A stretch of 64,000 nt of DNA from Lepidostoma basale (GCA_022606425.2 JAHDVF020001252.1:868001-932000); one strand, 5' to 3'; positions 9,218 to 20,045 are shown, counted from the stretch's first letter. Notes: generated by a model from the letters alone, not told the origin. Numbers and translations are program-made.

Positions 9218-9400
9218 TGAGTGGAAAGTGCTATGACTTCCACAACGAAGATCCCGGGTTCGATTCCCAGCGATGGCAGTGTGATAGTCACACTGTCTTT
9301 GGTCTGCTATAGAATTCACGTGAAAATAAAATGACGACAGATTAACCACCTATCACATGTCACGAGAATCAATATGATAACTATACATTTACATTGATTA
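9218..9400 (+). mobile_element. SINE1 (tRNA-derived), head truncated
   Basis: Starts at gagtggaaag, inside the A box, directly after the (ATC)n tail of the L2 copy. The B box GGTTCGATTCC is at about 9258-9268. The body tgtgatagtcacactgtctttggtctg and aataaaatg...cctatcacatgtcacgagaatc follows. It matches SINE1 copies at 11178, 33146, 46714 and 47043. Confidence 0.75.
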
Positions 9401-9605
9401 GGCTTGCGCTATATTGATGTAAATAGCGATTCAACAAAATAATAATAATTTATTGTTTTTATTTTATTTCAATCCTAGGGATTAGTTTGCAGCAAAGATC
9501 TTTGCTGGTTCTTGGGATGCCACTTGAGCTTTTAATGTGGTAGTTTCTTATTGCTTTCCACATTTTGGTATACTACAGGTAATTAGAACCCACATAACGT
9601 ATTAA

Positions 9606-9700
9606 TTTTTTTAGCTATTGATTCTCATGCCACGTGATAGATAGCTAGTCTATCCCCATTTTATTGTCACGTGAATTCTACTAGACCAAATACAACGTAT
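9606..9700 (-). mobile_element. SINE1 3' half, inverted
   Basis: On the minus strand: gaccaaat...tagaattcacgtgacaataaaatggggatag...cacgtggcatgagaatcaatag, the SINE1 body without its tRNA-like head. Together with 9218-9400 it forms an inverted SINE1 pair about 200 bp apart. Confidence 0.6.
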
Positions 9701-9777
9701 TTTTTTTTTAATAATTGACCTACGGTGTGGCAGTCACAACTGTAGTCACAACTGATATACATTGAATTGATAATTAA

Positions 9778-9941
9778 ATAAAACGATGTTTTTTTAACTT
9801 CTTCCATTTTTGTCTTTATTTCGACAGTCACCGGTTTCGCCAGACTCGCTGTAATCGACCCACCAGTCTGTCGGCCAGCGAGCCTTTCGAAACCGGTTGC
9901 TGTCGAAATAAAGTCAAAAGTGGAGGTATTTAAAAAAAACA
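9778..9941. repeat. P3 palindrome
   Basis: Same layout as 5334-5509: aaaacgatgttttttt, cttccatttttgtctttatttcgacag, accggtttcgccagactcgct, short centre, then the inverted order with cgaaaccggttgctgtcgaaataaag. The right arm has lost part of the helix II sequence. Confidence 0.7.
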
Positions 9942-9949
9942 TACATTCA

Positions 9950-10068
9950 TGGAACGTACATGCATGACACGATGTATGAATGTGAAGGAATCAAGAGAAG
10001 TAAGTAAGGAAAGAACAATGTGGCGATCCATTCTTTCTGCCTTCCTCTTCGGAGAGATGTTTAGTTTA
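9950..10068 (+). mobile_element. RTE-A 3' end fragment
   Basis: Starts at cgtacatgcatgacacgatgtatgaatg (MTRCMNV codons) and ends near ttcggagagatg without the GTTA tail. It directly abuts the P3 palindrome. Confidence 0.7.
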
Positions 10069-10149
10069 GCGAACTGTATTTTTTTGGTCTGTTGGGACTG
10101 TCGTTTTTTTTTGTCATGTTATATTATACGTAGTTAATTATAAACATAC

Positions 10150-10430
10150 ACACATGAATGGTGCATTTAAAGTTGTCATCGCAAACAAAACCTATCTAAA
10201 AAAGCTAGAATGGCAGTGCAAAATGGTGTTCTTCTACCGACTCTTATGTATGAAAGCGAAACATGGAACTGGCAAAAGAAAGATGAAAGTAGAATAAATG
10301 CAGTAGAAATGAGATCTCTTAGACGAATGTGTGGATACTCGGTGTATGATAGAGTGTCGAATGAAAATATAAGAAGGGAATGCGGTGCAAATGATCGGAA
10401 ACGGCGGGATGGTTAGTTAGTTTAGTTAAT
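10150..10430 (+). mobile_element. RTE-A with internal deletion
   Basis: Reads GAFKVVIANK, AVQNGVLLPTLMYESETWNW, RINAVEMRSLRRMCGYSVYDRVSNENIRRECGAND, then jumps within 10 bases to the terminal aaacggcgggatggttagttag. About 330 bases of the normal copy, from the VMNKIMKGS region to the stop, are missing, yet the 3' tail is present. Confidence 0.8.
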
Positions 10431-10767
10431 TATAGCCTTTAGTTTTTAGTATCGCTGAAAGTCTAAAAAAATGTTACCACAAACTTTTGTATCTCACCAC
10501 GTATGTGTGTGCATTGGCGATGGGTCTATGTGTGTCAGAGTACACACACGAGTCCCCTCGTTACTGTATGGTACGAGTATATCCGAAGATAAACGAACAA
10601 AGCACATTTCAGACATTTTAACTCTTTTTCAACGACCGTTCTCGATAACGACGGCACCTACCCGACAACACAGGCTGTTCTGAAAATATATATCATATTT
10701 GAAAATGTCCAGAAAAGCTAATGGCAGTGCACAATGGTGTATGGAAGTGAAGGCAGTAGAAATGGGA

Positions 10768-10895
10768 CGATGATGATGATGATGATAATGATTTATATAG
10801 CGCCATTTTTGTGAGAGATTCACTTCAAGGGCGCTCAACGTTCGGAAACCTTCTCTTAAAAAGAAAAGTTTTAAGAGAGCTTTTGAACACTCCTT
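10768..10895 (-). mobile_element. L2-type LINE lineage 3, 3' end in RTE
   Basis: Minus strand reads FKSSLKTFLFKRRFPNVERP, stop, then gcgcccttgaagtgaatctctcacaaaaatggcgctatataaatc and an (ATC)n tail at 10768-10785. It is nearly the same 3' end as 9121-9217. Inserted into an RTE-A copy. Confidence 0.75.
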
Positions 10896-11177
10896 CGTCT
10901 AAGATGTCTAAGATGAACGTATAGTAAATCTGTATATGATAGGGTAGAGTGTCAAATGCAAATATAAGAATGGAATGCGTTGAGAATGAATGTGTTATGA
11001 ACAAAATAATGAAAGGGTCGGTTAGATTGTTTGGACACATGGAAATAATGAATGAATACAGAATGGTGAAGAAGGTATATGTAAACGACGTGAACGGAGC
11101 TAGATATAGAGAAAGGCCGAGGAAAACGTGGCACGATCAAATCAGTAAAATATGTTGTTCAAGTGAGGAATCGGTGT

Positions 11178-11395
11178 CGACCTTCGTGGCAGAGTGGTAA
11201 GAGCTCTGACTTCCGTACCAAAGGTCCTGGGTTCGATTTCTGATATCACTTGCGATGGCAGTGTGATTGTTACACTGTCTTTGGTCTGGTGAAAAATTCA
11301 CGCGACAATAAAATGGCGATAGATGTCATGAGAATCATCAATATAATAGCTTAAAATAATGTGTATACAGTAATTGGGTTTAAACGACCATTTAT
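11178..11395 (+). mobile_element. SINE1 (tRNA-derived), full head
   Basis: RNA polymerase III A box TGGCAGAGTGG at 11187-11197 and B box GGTTCGATTTC at 11230-11240, 33 bases between them as in tRNA genes. The SINE1 body follows: gatggcagtgtgattgttacactgtctttggtctgg, acaataaaatggcgatag, gagaatcatcaatataatag. It lies inside RTE-A and is thus younger than that copy. Confidence 0.85.
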
Positions 11396-11699
11396 ATAGA
11401 AGAAAAACCAAAAAACGACGTTCGAGTATGACAAGATGTATGGATGTAGAGGAAACGAGAGAAGAATGTCAGGACAGAACAGTATGGCGGTTCATTATTT
11501 CTGTCTACCCCTCCAAGGAGACGGCGTGATGGTTAGTTAGTTAGTTGAACATGTCTATTAGATTTACATTGATAACTGTTTACATGCCATCTGTGAGGAA
11601 CAGACTACACTAATGTTTTATTGTATTTATGTTTATATGCCATTGAAATACTATTGATTTGAACCCTAAAATAAGGAAACCTAAAATTAAAACTACTAC

Positions 11700-11820
11700 T
11701 TCTTCTTCTTAAACTGTTTGAAGGCCGCTAGGGCCTGTTTCTGCAGAGTTTGCTACTTCTTGCGATGTGGACTTCCAGCTGTCTTTCCATCTCTTGAGGT
11801 GTCCTTTAGGCATCCTTCTA
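11700..11820 (-). mobile_element. LINE C-terminus relic
   Basis: Minus strand reads RRMPKGHLKRWKDSW, STSQEVANSAETGPSGL and a stop, with a short GAA/AAG tail. It resembles the fragment at 32476-32769 (LKKWKDSW...SSQED). Too short to place in a clade. Confidence 0.5.
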
Positions 11821-11860
11821 CGTCATTACTTAATATAGCTTATAGTGCACTTAAGGCTTC

Positions 11861-11985
11861 ATTTGATACCTTAGACAGGCGAAACATGTCATCCACATAA
11901 AATATATTAAAACTTCTAGAAAACAGACGTTTTCATTCGTATTCATTATTTGATATGGAATTTTACATCATTGTTCAAAAAACGA
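11861..11985 (+). repeat. P1 ribozyme-like repeat, right arm
   Basis: Reads TTGATA-CC-TTAGACAGGCGAAACATGTC, then aaaatatattaaaacttctagaaaacagacgttttc and the recurring flank cattatttgatatggaattttacatcattgttc. The left arm is missing. Confidence 0.6.
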
Positions 11986-12487
11986 CAAATACAAATGTTA
12001 TTCTCGCATTAGTCAAATCATTTGTGGTAACCCTGTGTAACGATAACGCCGCTGGTCCCCGGGAAACGTTGGACGTGATAAGGGCCAATCAGAGTAATAA
12101 TAATGTAACGATTTAAAAAAGATTCGGAACGTTTCGCATTTCAATTTTTGAACCAACACTTGAAAATCGTTATTTACGTTTCGCTTATCGCGGGAGTTTT
12201 TATTTTATTTTATTTATTGGAGTAACGTGTTTATTTGATAATGGCTCGGCACAACACATCAATTCATAAAAATACATAAAGTCACATCCTTATGACTTCT
12301 ATCAAGGCTGCTTCTATATTATATTGCTCATTTCAATACAATATTATCTCAACAGTCGACTCAGATATGGTAATAATGAAAATGATTTCCATAAAACTTC
12401 ACCTCGATTGTACTTTTTACTTAAAACTTTAAACGAGTGCTATAAAGCCTTAAGTGAATTTTTGGCCAAAATTTGATGGTCATGCCA
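11986..12487. other. No gene recognised
   Basis: AT-rich apart from a short GC-rich patch near 12040-12085 (gataacgccgctggtccccggg). No ORF or repeat recognised. Confidence 0.35.
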
Positions 12488-13006
12488 GATTATTGCAACA
12501 ACAACAACAATAAACCATCACGCCGTTTCTCAGCAGGGGTAGGCAGAGAGAATGGACCGCCACACTACTCTATCCTGACATACCTCTCTAGTTTCCTCCA
12601 CATTCATACACGCACGTCGATTCTTCCGGCTTCTGACATGACTCACCTTTAAAATTTGATTAATTTGGTCAAGCCATGTTTTCCTCGGTCTACCTCGACT
12701 CCGTACTCCATTTACATAGTTAACGTATACTTTTTTAACCATTCTTTCTTCATCCATGCGTTCCATATGACCGAACCAACGCAGCGATCCTTTCATAATT
12801 TTGTTCATAATTTCGCTCTACATTCCTTAATATCAGCATTTGAGATTCTGTCGTACATCGTTCTATCACACATACGTCTTAGGGACCTCATCTCTACTGC
12901 ATTTATTCTGCTCTCATCTTTCTTCTGTCAGATTCATGCTTCGCTTCCATACATAAGGGTTGGGATCAGAGCTCCATTGTGAACGACCTTTATCGCTTTC
13001 ATTGAT
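12488..13006 (-). mobile_element. RTE-B, 5'-truncated, (GTT)n tail
   Basis: Minus-strand copy close to the full-length element at 59631: KRRMDEERMVKKVYVNYVNGVRSRGRPRKT, RACMNVEETREVCQDRVVWRSILSAYPC and a stop, followed by (GTT)n seen on + as caacaacaacaaca at 12497. The ORF 12530-12808 is open. Upstream is frameshifted and breaks off after the VHNGALIPTLMYGSEA-type region. Confidence 0.8.
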
Positions 13007-13171
13007 AACCGCCATTATCATTTTCGCTATACTATGTCGATTATAATATGAATGTTTACAACTTATTTTGGACAAGACTTTATGACTCGCAGGTACAGGT
13101 ATGAGTTTATAAGATAATTTAATGATTTTACTGAAATCTCTTGATGGAAGTTCTTTTCAAATAATAATAAA

Positions 13172-13330
13172 TAAAACTGTGTTTTTTAATAACTTCTTCC
13201 GAGTTTGACTTATTTTTCGACAGCGACCGGTTTCTCCTGTCTTTACATGACCAGTCTGTCGATGCCAGCCAGCCTGGCGTAACCGTTCGCTGTCGAAATA
13301 AAGACTAAAGTTATATTGAAATGTTATTTT
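13172..13330. repeat. P3 palindrome
   Basis: Left arm cttattttt-cgacagcgaccggtttctcc, right arm ccagtctgtcgatgccagcc-agcctggcgtaaccgttcgctgtcgaaataaag. GAAACC is mutated to GTAACC in the right arm, so this copy is no longer ribozyme-like there. Confidence 0.65.
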
Positions 13331-13339
13331 TTTTTATAT

Positions 13340-13859
13340 CAGTGATGAATATTATTACGGTTCCTCCACATCTGTAAACATATCAACACAGAAATAGAAT
13401 GATGTCAACAATATCATCATCTTCTTCATGTTTCAGGTCTTTTGGACTATTACTCTCTGTGTCAATTTCATTCTTGAGAGGTGGACTGCCAGCTGTCTTG
13501 TGGACTTCCATCTTTTTGGAAGCTGTCCTTGAGGTTTTCTTTGAGGTAAACTTCCCTTGCTGCTCTTACGGCCATTGATTCTCCCACCCTAATATAATGT
13601 TCATTCTATAACCTTCTCTTCCATCCCATTTTACAATATACTCGACTTATTATGTCCTGATGATGTGATCTGTTTTTATTTCGTATTTTGTCACAAAGGG
13701 TTTTGCCAGGAATGTTTCTTCATTTTGCTGGTTCGATGGCGGCTTTTGTTTCTGAGAGTGTCGGCTCTGGGTCATAACTTAACAAATGTAATCCGTATTG
13801 TAACAAATTCTTGAGTTCGTTTTTTTTACTGTGATTGGCCAAGGTTAACTTTTGTGTTT
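13340..13859. other. No clear gene; possible LINE tail
   Basis: The minus strand around 13430-13580 has PKRWKSTRQL-like and PQDSWQSTSQE-like pieces that faintly resemble LINE C-termini such as 11700-11820. The match is too weak for a separate call. The rest is unassigned. Confidence 0.3.
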
Positions 13860-14015
13860 TTATAATTGGACTTGCAACTTGGATATTCTGGCTTATGAAG
13901 GTTCTGCTCTTATGGCTATTCCTCTCACGTCTGATAGAAACATTGTTAAAATGGTGATTTGGTGGGTTGTTGGTTTATGCGGGGGCTTGATTTGTATGGC
14001 CCGGAGTGTTCCTCT
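13860..14015 (+). repeat. D1 dispersed repeat, copy 2
   Basis: Shares ggatattctggcttat, tatggctattcctctcacgtctg, aacattgtt and ggcccggagtgttcctc with D1 copies 5140-5315 and 18440-18615, at clearly lower identity. No function visible. Confidence 0.55.
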
Positions 14016-14339
14016 GATAATAAATTTCAATGGTTTCTATTTATAAAAATGTATTTCAGTGTGTGTTTTTATTAAAAACAATAAGAGATAGTGCGAAATA
14101 ATTATTATTGTAAACAGTGTTATCTGTGCACTGGACGCATAACCTCGAAGGTTCATTGATAAACGGTCATAGAGATACCGGAGTGGTCCACGGTGGGAGG
14201 CGAATACTAATAAATAATATTTAGAATAACTCTTGAATACGTATGATCATATTTACCACACAGAACCAGTAAATTTTGTAAGGCTTGCCCGAGCAAGTCG
14301 AAAATATAATGAAACTTCTGGAATGCGAAACAACCCTCC

Positions 14340-14600
14340 ATAAAAGGATTAATTTTATCTCAATAGAGACGAAGATGCAAACTGGAAACTGAATAGGGTG
14401 ATCGAGGTGTTTACAGGACTTATGACCGGTCATTGGTTGGGTTAACCGCACGCTTTATGTAATACAACATTCCCCATTCCACCTTTCTGATGACCACCGT
14501 GTCTGACAAATTTTTGGAAGTTGTATATATGTTAATATCCAACACCACAATTCACATGTCAGTTTCAATTTACAGACCAGTGCCATTTATGAAGATTAGA
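14340..14600 (+). repeat. D2 dispersed repeat, copy 1
   Basis: Matches 21613-21860 (+) and 38024-38455 (-). Shared blocks are tatctcaatagagacgaag, gcaaactggaaactgaa, cattggttgggtta, cgcacgctttatgtaat and acattccccattccaccttt. No ORF. Identity in the GC-richer blocks is high, so copies are not very old. Confidence 0.65.
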
Positions 14601-14740
14601 TTTAAGTATTAAGCAGAAGATCTCTTTATAACGCAATGTGAAAGGCTACCGCCATTAACGCACTGCTAGATAACGCCTGGAAATGTCCTCCAATTTATAT
14701 GCTAACTTGAACCAGTTTTTGTTTTATAAAACAAAAACTC

Positions 14741-14890
14741 TCCATACGTTTTTTCTTTCTGTTTTGAGTTTATTTCTCTTGATATGGTTCGAAAGTTTTA
14801 CATCTTTATCATCGGGATATGAATGTTTATATCACTCTCCCGGCCTTCAAAACATGTCGAGAAAAATAAACTCAGAAGTGGTAAAAACAG
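14741..14890. repeat. P2 palindrome
   Basis: Left arm ttttgagtttatttctcttgatatggttcgaaagttttacatctttatcatcggg, right arm tcccggccttcaaaacatgtcgagaaaaataaactcagaagtgg. The right-arm helix and core are shortened compared with 4636-4818. Confidence 0.6.
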
Positions 14891-14899
14891 TGTTTTCAT

Positions 14900-15620
14900 T
14901 AATTTTTAATAAATTCAAGGCATTAACGCTCTGGAATATCATAAAGACGATTGTTTTTAAATGAATTATAACAACGTTTTTCCCACTTTTACACAAAAAT
15001 GGAAATCAACAAAAAAAATCTTCATTACAGAACTCCACAATGTTAACGCCTTAAACTTATTAAAAAATAATTCAAATATTCAAATAAAGGCTGAAACTTT
15101 TCGTGTGTTTAGTTTTATGATGGCAAAAAAATGTTTGTTAGAGAAATAAATCGTAATGTGACACAAAGTATACTCGTATAACTATAATAAAATACAAAAG
15201 ATATTTTGAACATCTCTCCTAATGGCACGCCACTGAGACAAACAAAGGAGCTGACGATCCTGAATGCACAGACCAAACAACAGGCAGTGCCGCTGCGTAA
15301 TAATTTATATATTGTAGATACGTCACATAGAGATATCTTGTTTTACAAATAACAATATTTGCGAATATCTATTTTAATTTACAAAAAGATTCTTTAAATC
15401 GTAATTGTTTGAATTGTGGTCCAGACGACAGAATATTTAGTTCTAAGTTTAAATCATGTTTTTTTTAGTACTCTTCCTGACGTAGTCTATGCATTAATAA
15501 TTTTATTTTATTTTATAATTGCCATCACTACTTTATTCTGTGAATTTATATTTGAACAACTCTAAAAAGACATTATACGAGTATCATAAAATCTATTTAT
15601 TTTTTCTTGAATCTTCTTTT
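14900..15620. other. No gene recognised
   Basis: AT-rich. Contains gttaacgccttaaa near 15042, a motif that recurs beside the palindromic modules (4571, 23191), so the left part probably belongs to the same parent repeat. Short ORFs are not recognised. Confidence 0.35.
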
Positions 15621-15624
15621 TCTT

Positions 15625-15870
15625 CTTCCTCAGCCTATTCCCGTCCACTCCTGGACAAAGGCCTCCTCCATTCGCTTCCATGTCACTCTGTCTTGTGCAG
15701 ACTGCATCCAGGTTATTCCGACGTGTCTGTTCAGATCATCTTTCCACCGTAGTTGCGGTCGCCCTGCACTTCTCTTCGTCGTCCACGGTTTCCAAGTCAG
15801 CAGTCTTCTTGTCCACTTTTCATCTGAGCTTCTGGCTAGGTGACCTGCCCTTCGTTCGTGGCGTTCTTGA
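15625..15870 (-). mobile_element. RTE-like LINE C-terminus
   Basis: Minus strand: RSSDEKWTRRLLTWKPWT, SAGRPQLRWKDDLNRHVG, ITWMQSAQDRVTWKRMEEAF, VQEWTGIG and a stop, then a GAA-rich tail. Same family as 56729-57160, about 90 percent alike in the overlapping 150 bases by eye. 5' truncated; no RT core. Confidence 0.7.
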
Positions 15871-15912
15871 ATATTGAAGTAAAATTATAATTTATGTATA
15901 TATTGCGGGAAA

Positions 15913-16060
15913 TGTATGTTTTATAGAAGTTTTATTATATTTTTTGTGAGTTACATGTTTCGCGACATTTTTATGCTTGATAATCTTAGCATGGCAAGAG
16001 CGAGCAAAGGCATATTGGCAAAAAAAAAATCGGCAAAACAAAACATGTCACACCCCTAAA
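15913..16060. repeat. P1 palindrome, degraded
   Basis: Left arm tatagaagttttattatattttttgtgag then acatgtttcgcg; right side ends with aaaacatgtcacacccctaaaatg. The interior has diverged and contains an A-run, so no intact core is left. Confidence 0.5.
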
Positions 16061-16069
16061 ATGTTTATT

Positions 16070-16630
16070 TTTTATTTTTTTATTTTAGTGTTCAGAGGTT
16101 AAAAAAATACTATTATTCACACCGTAAAAATACAACAATAGATATACCTAAAGCTCTTGTTGTAACTGTCACATCTTTCTCTTCTGTCACACTTTTCGTG
16201 ACTAAGGATCCAACATCCACCATTGCTCGCTTTGCTATCGAACCAACGGCTTGGTGACCTTCCTTGTAGTCCTTTTACCTCTACTTTGCCTCTCTCCGAG
16301 CCACGTGGCTAAATTATTTTAACACTCTCTGAGAGCACACCATCTTACCTTGATGCCCAGCTGTTAAAGGATCGACTGGTTGGTTCTTCTGCAGGGTATA
16401 AGCCACCACATCTCGAAAGCATATACCCGTTATAAAACTTAAAAACAATGCACGTTGTCTTTTACAAAAAAAAAACAGATTTTTCTATAAATTATCAAAA
16501 AGTATACATGCATAAGAATCTGTAAATTGTTGCAATTAGCATATTTTTCAATTATTATTTTGGGATTTCTACATTTAATGTTTCAATTTTAAAATACTAT
16601 AATTAATTATCACATTTTTTATTATGATTT
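16070..16630. other. No gene recognised
   Basis: Nothing supported. The stretch 16180-16430 is richer in G and C and may be an old LINE fragment, but no protein pattern could be read with confidence. Confidence 0.3.
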
Positions 16631-16635
16631 TGTCG

Positions 16636-16682
16636 CGACAGCTGTTTCGCCAACCTATATTGGCATGATCAGGCGTTACATT
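16636..16682 (-). ncRNA. Hammerhead-like motif, class P5
   Basis: Minus strand reads CTGATCA, a helix GCCAA-TATAGG-TTGGC, then GAAAC, AGCT, GTC and GCGAC. This matches the hammerhead layout with one core change (G8 to C). Helix III would be A-U and C-G closing an AGCT loop, and the cleavage-site base is C. Helix I is short (CGC with GCG). Confidence 0.5.
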
Positions 16683-17029
16683 TAACTCAAGATTTCTTCG
16701 AATATTCGCCGATGATTAAAAGCATATTATTATTACATAAACGTATCATATCGAGTCCGTTCAATGTCTCATGAGAAAGTAAATGATTTCAAGTATCCAA
16801 AATCTCGTGATGTTTGTTTTTTTCCTTTAAATCGAGACGGGATTGAAAGTCAGCGCAGGGAGGCGCCGCCACTGGGCATGCGCGGCCAGCACCCAACTGG
16901 TTCTGGCTGCTAGTTCCAAGAAACCAAAACTGGATGTTTTACATAACACACCACACTTGTAGGGGACCCAGCTCTTCTCAAATATACAGCGATACATAAT
17001 ATACAATATCTAAAGATTATAAAGAGAAC

Positions 17030-17255
17030 TTTATCTATGGAAGTGAAACTTGAAGTTACCAGAAGAGAGATGAAAGTAGTATAAACGCCTAGAAATGAGA
17101 TCACTAAGAAGAGTGCGCGTGAAAAAATGTATGATAGAATATCGAACGACGAAATAAGGAGGAAATCATAAGTAAAATTATAAAAAGGATCCCTCAGATG
17201 GTTTTGTACATATGAACGATGGATGAGAAAGAATAGTTAAGTTGTATACAAGCAG
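17030..17255 (+). mobile_element. RTE-C fragment, both ends lost
   Basis: Reads YGSET-x-SYQKRDESSINA, MRSLRRV, then VKKCMIEYRTT-type degraded codons up to a WFCTYERW equivalent of WFGHMERM. Frameshifts and an internal deletion; no tail. Confidence 0.6.
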
Positions 17256-17274
17256 TTTGTCAATAAATGCATTG

Positions 17275-17470
17275 AAATCTCATTTCAATGCATTTATTCT
17301 ATTAGCTTTTGTAGATGGAACTTTGTATGATTATTTCTTTTAGCGCACCATTCACTTTGTTATCTGCCTTAACCCTTCTTTTAGTATACGTCTTCACTTG
17401 CCGATCCTTTGTTAACATATTTTTTTTAAATATACAAATTTATCCACTTGATCCGGAATTTTAACATTCA
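17275..17470 (-). mobile_element. RTE-C fragment, region after the YADD box
   Basis: Minus strand: VNVKIPDQVDKFVYLKK corresponds to ISVNEENLEQVSEFVYLGS of the full-length RTE-B, followed by a degraded version of DSDIERRVGAGNKVNGAL. It stands back to back with the + fragment 17030-17255, as produced by 5' inversion during LINE insertion. Confidence 0.6.
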
Positions 17471-17599
17471 CGATAATTATCGGACTCTCAAGATTATTTT
17501 TATTTTCAAAATGAATAAAACTAGAAAGAAAAAATATGTTATCATATGAACACTCACTATCATATAAAACAGAGACCACCAGACCACACAGTAAATACA

Positions 17600-17800
17600 G
17601 CTTTATCTGTAAATCTTCCTCGTCAACCATCCAGAGGAAGACCTAAGAACATGTGGATGATTCAGTGCAAAAGCGTCTTGTAGAGAAAAGGGTTGAGTGA
17701 AGGCGATACTCGGAACCGTAACAAGTAAATCCTGAGATCGAGAAGTGCCGACCCCAACAGTCAACAAAGGCAATGAGTTAGGATAGCGCCAGGAAGAAGA
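17600..17800 (+). mobile_element. LINE C-terminus relic
   Basis: Plus-strand frames give GRPKNMWM, CKSVLEKR, GDTRNRNKW and a terminal CRPQQSTKAMS/QQRQ segment. G-R-P-x-x-x-W-M followed by R-N-R is the usual RTE-like C-terminal order. Frameshifted. Confidence 0.5.
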
Positions 17801-17885
17801 ATATGAAGCACTCACTGTGTGGTTGAAGATATACAATAATAAAACACTTTATATTTTAACTCGATATGATTATTATAATTGATGC

Positions 17886-17932
17886 CAACTATAAAAGTTT
17901 CGCTTGGACCCAAGATTAATCAGGGCAATATA
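17886..17932 (-). ncRNA. Hammerhead-like motif, class P4 (decayed)
   Basis: Minus strand TGCC-CTGATTA-(AT)CTTGGGTCCAAGC-GAAAC-TTTTATA-GTTGGCA. It is homologous to the intact motif at 41973-42012, including 11 bases upstream (cagttattata). G8 is changed to T, and helix III has a longer loop. Helix I (TGCC with GGCA) is kept. Confidence 0.6.
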
Positions 17933-18029
17933 ATAACTGAGTATGTATTGCATTGAAAACTCTAATTATAATGTTTAATGGCATTTAAAATCCAGAGTCA
18001 AACAAAACCAGAACCACTGTCAGAACCAA

Positions 18030-18360
18030 ACATCTCTTAAGAGTAGCAGAAATGAGAACATTGCGACCTATTGTGGTGAGAAACCCTTAGAGATAGGATA
18101 CCCAATGAAGAAATTCGCAAATCCTGCAAAATTGAAGACATAGTGAGATGGAGTAGGCAGAGAAGACGATTCTGGAGGGACCACATCGAGAGAATGGATC
18201 CAGCAAGAGTTCCTAATATCGTGATGCACGAGACTCCAGAGGGCCGTCGACCACCAGGACAACCATCGAAGAGATGGAGAGAACGCTGGTCGTCTTCATC
18301 ACAAGAAGAAAGTTGATATCCTGCATAAACAGATCGCAATATCTACAATCAGAAGAAGAA
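18030..18360 (+). mobile_element. LINE RT C-terminus, 36.5-kb family
   Basis: Plus strand: RIPNEEIRKSCKIEDIVRW, SRQRRRFWRDHIERMDPAR, MHETPEGRRPPGQPSKRW and a stop shortly after. The same family lies at 36480-36720 (-) and a divergent relative at 28570-28830 (-). One frameshift early; no RT core. Confidence 0.65.
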
Positions 18361-18439
18361 GAGCGTTCAAAATCGCCCATTTATATCATTAAACTCAATC
18401 CAAACCCTGACTGGTCTTCCATTCCTTGACAATAATGTA

Positions 18440-18615
18440 GGACTTTATCATAAACCCTAAATCTCCCCTCGCCCTCTTTCGGAGGGACACTCCAGGCCAT
18501 ACATTTAGCCCCATCATAAAACAACTACCAAATCACATTCCAACAATGTTTCCTACAGACGTAAGAGGAATAGCCATTAGAGCTGAACCTCTGTAAGCCA
18601 GAAGATCCAAGTCCA
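18440..18615 (-). repeat. D1 dispersed repeat, copy 3
   Basis: Inverse of 5140-5315: on + strand ctcgccctctttcggaggg, cactccaggccata and acgtaagaggaatagccatt. It is the copy most similar to 5140. Confidence 0.6.
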
Positions 18616-18922
18616 AGTCCACGAAGTACTCTCTTGAATTTTTGTTTATAAAAGTAAAGTGAACGCCCCCAACATTTTGAGAAACCTTCTCTCTACATGT
18701 GCATTACCATATGTTTTCTTCCTGCTGTACGTATTATAATATGTATGTACTAACTACATACATAATTATATTTATGTACATATAAAATAAGTGACACTGT
18801 GTAAATGTATTCTATGCACGTGTGTGTATGTGTATATGTTACAGACACATATTTTAATGCATTTAAAAAAAAATACTTCCTGATATATTGTAATCTACAT
18901 AATACTCTTGTATCTACATCTA

Positions 18923-19343
18923 TTCGTATGGAAGCAAAGCATGGAACTGGCAAAAGAAGGATGAAATTAGAATAAATGCGGTAGAAATGAGATATCTTAG
19001 ACGAATGTGTTGATACTCTGTGTATGATAGAGTGTCGAATGAAAATATAAGAAGTGAATGCGGTGCGAATGATGGTGTTATAAACAAAATAATGAAAGGC
19101 TAATTAAGATGGTTTGGACATATGTAAAGAATGAATGAAGAAAGAATGATAAAAAAATGTATGTTAACGATGTAAATGGAACTAGAAATAGAGGCAGACC
19201 GAGGAAAACGTGGCACCATCAAATTAATCAAAGAAATGACGCGATGTATGAATGTTGAGGTAGCGAGAGAAATATGTCTGGAAAGAAAAGTGTGGCAGTC
19301 CATTCTTTCTGCATACCCTTTCGATGAGACGGCGTGATGGTTA
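18923..19343 (+). mobile_element. RTE-A with internal gaps
   Basis: YGSKAWNWQKKDEIRINAVEMR, RVSNENIRSECGANDGV, NRGRPRKTWH, then a deletion that removes the GHVRSQRNRR region, and MTRCMNVEVAREICL to the tail gtgatggttag. Several stops and frameshifts. The GTTA tail is only one unit long. Confidence 0.75.
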
Positions 19344-19626
19344 GTTTTTTTAAAATCATACTCTAAAATAATTTATTTTTAGCTACGTTCAGTTCAACTT
19401 TTTAACTCGTATTAATTGTTTCAGTTTTAATTTTTAGAATTCTATGTTTTTTTTAGATATATATTTCAGAAGAAATATGCATTTGTACAAAAAAAAAAAA
19501 CTTCTTGTGTTCAACTACAACGTTCAGGACTATTTTAGTATTTTTTGTTTTTTGTTTTATGTTCCTTGCTGGTGTTTATCTCAAGGATGATATTGTTTAT
19601 TTAATTTGTTACTCTTGATTTTAAAA

Positions 19627-20045
19627 ATTGAAAAGTGAAACATGGAACTGGCAAATAAAGGATAAAAGTAGAATAAATGCAATAGAAATGAGATCTCTTA
19701 GACGAATGTATAGAAAATTTGTGTGTGATAATGTCGAATCGAAATATGAGAAGTGAATGCAGTGCGAATGGAAGTTTTATGCACAAAATAATTAGGATAG
19801 TTTCAACGCATGGAAATAATGAATGAAGAAAGAATGTCAAAGAAGATATATATGCTAACGATGGATACGGAACTAGAACTAGAAGAAAACTGAGGAAAAC
19901 GTGGCACGATAAAATAAATCAAATATTTAATGTCGGCTAAGTGGGGAGTTGTTAATGTAAAAGAAACGAGAGTGTGGTGATATATACTTTCTGCCTACCC
20001 CTTCGGAGAGACGGCGTGGTGGTTAGTTAGTTAGCTAGTTAGTTA
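19627..20045 (+). mobile_element. RTE-A, diverged copy
   Basis: gaaacatggaactggcaaataaagg through tagaatgagatctcttagacg, a degraded middle, and an almost intact end ctgcctaccccttcggagagacggcgtgg with an expanded ttagttagttagctagttagttag tail. Coding frame broken repeatedly. Confidence 0.7.

Larger units (their letters stand above)
10700..11545 (+). mobile_element. RTE-A copy interrupted by L2 and SINE1
   Basis: RTE-A segments 10700-10767, 10896-11176 and 11400-11545 are in register with each other. The middle segment reads NKIMKGSVRLFGHMEIMNE and AR-YRERPRKTWHDQI. The final segment ends with acggcgtgatggttagttag. The first gap is an L2-type 3' end on the minus strand and the second a complete SINE1. 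All reading frames are broken. Confidence 0.75.
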
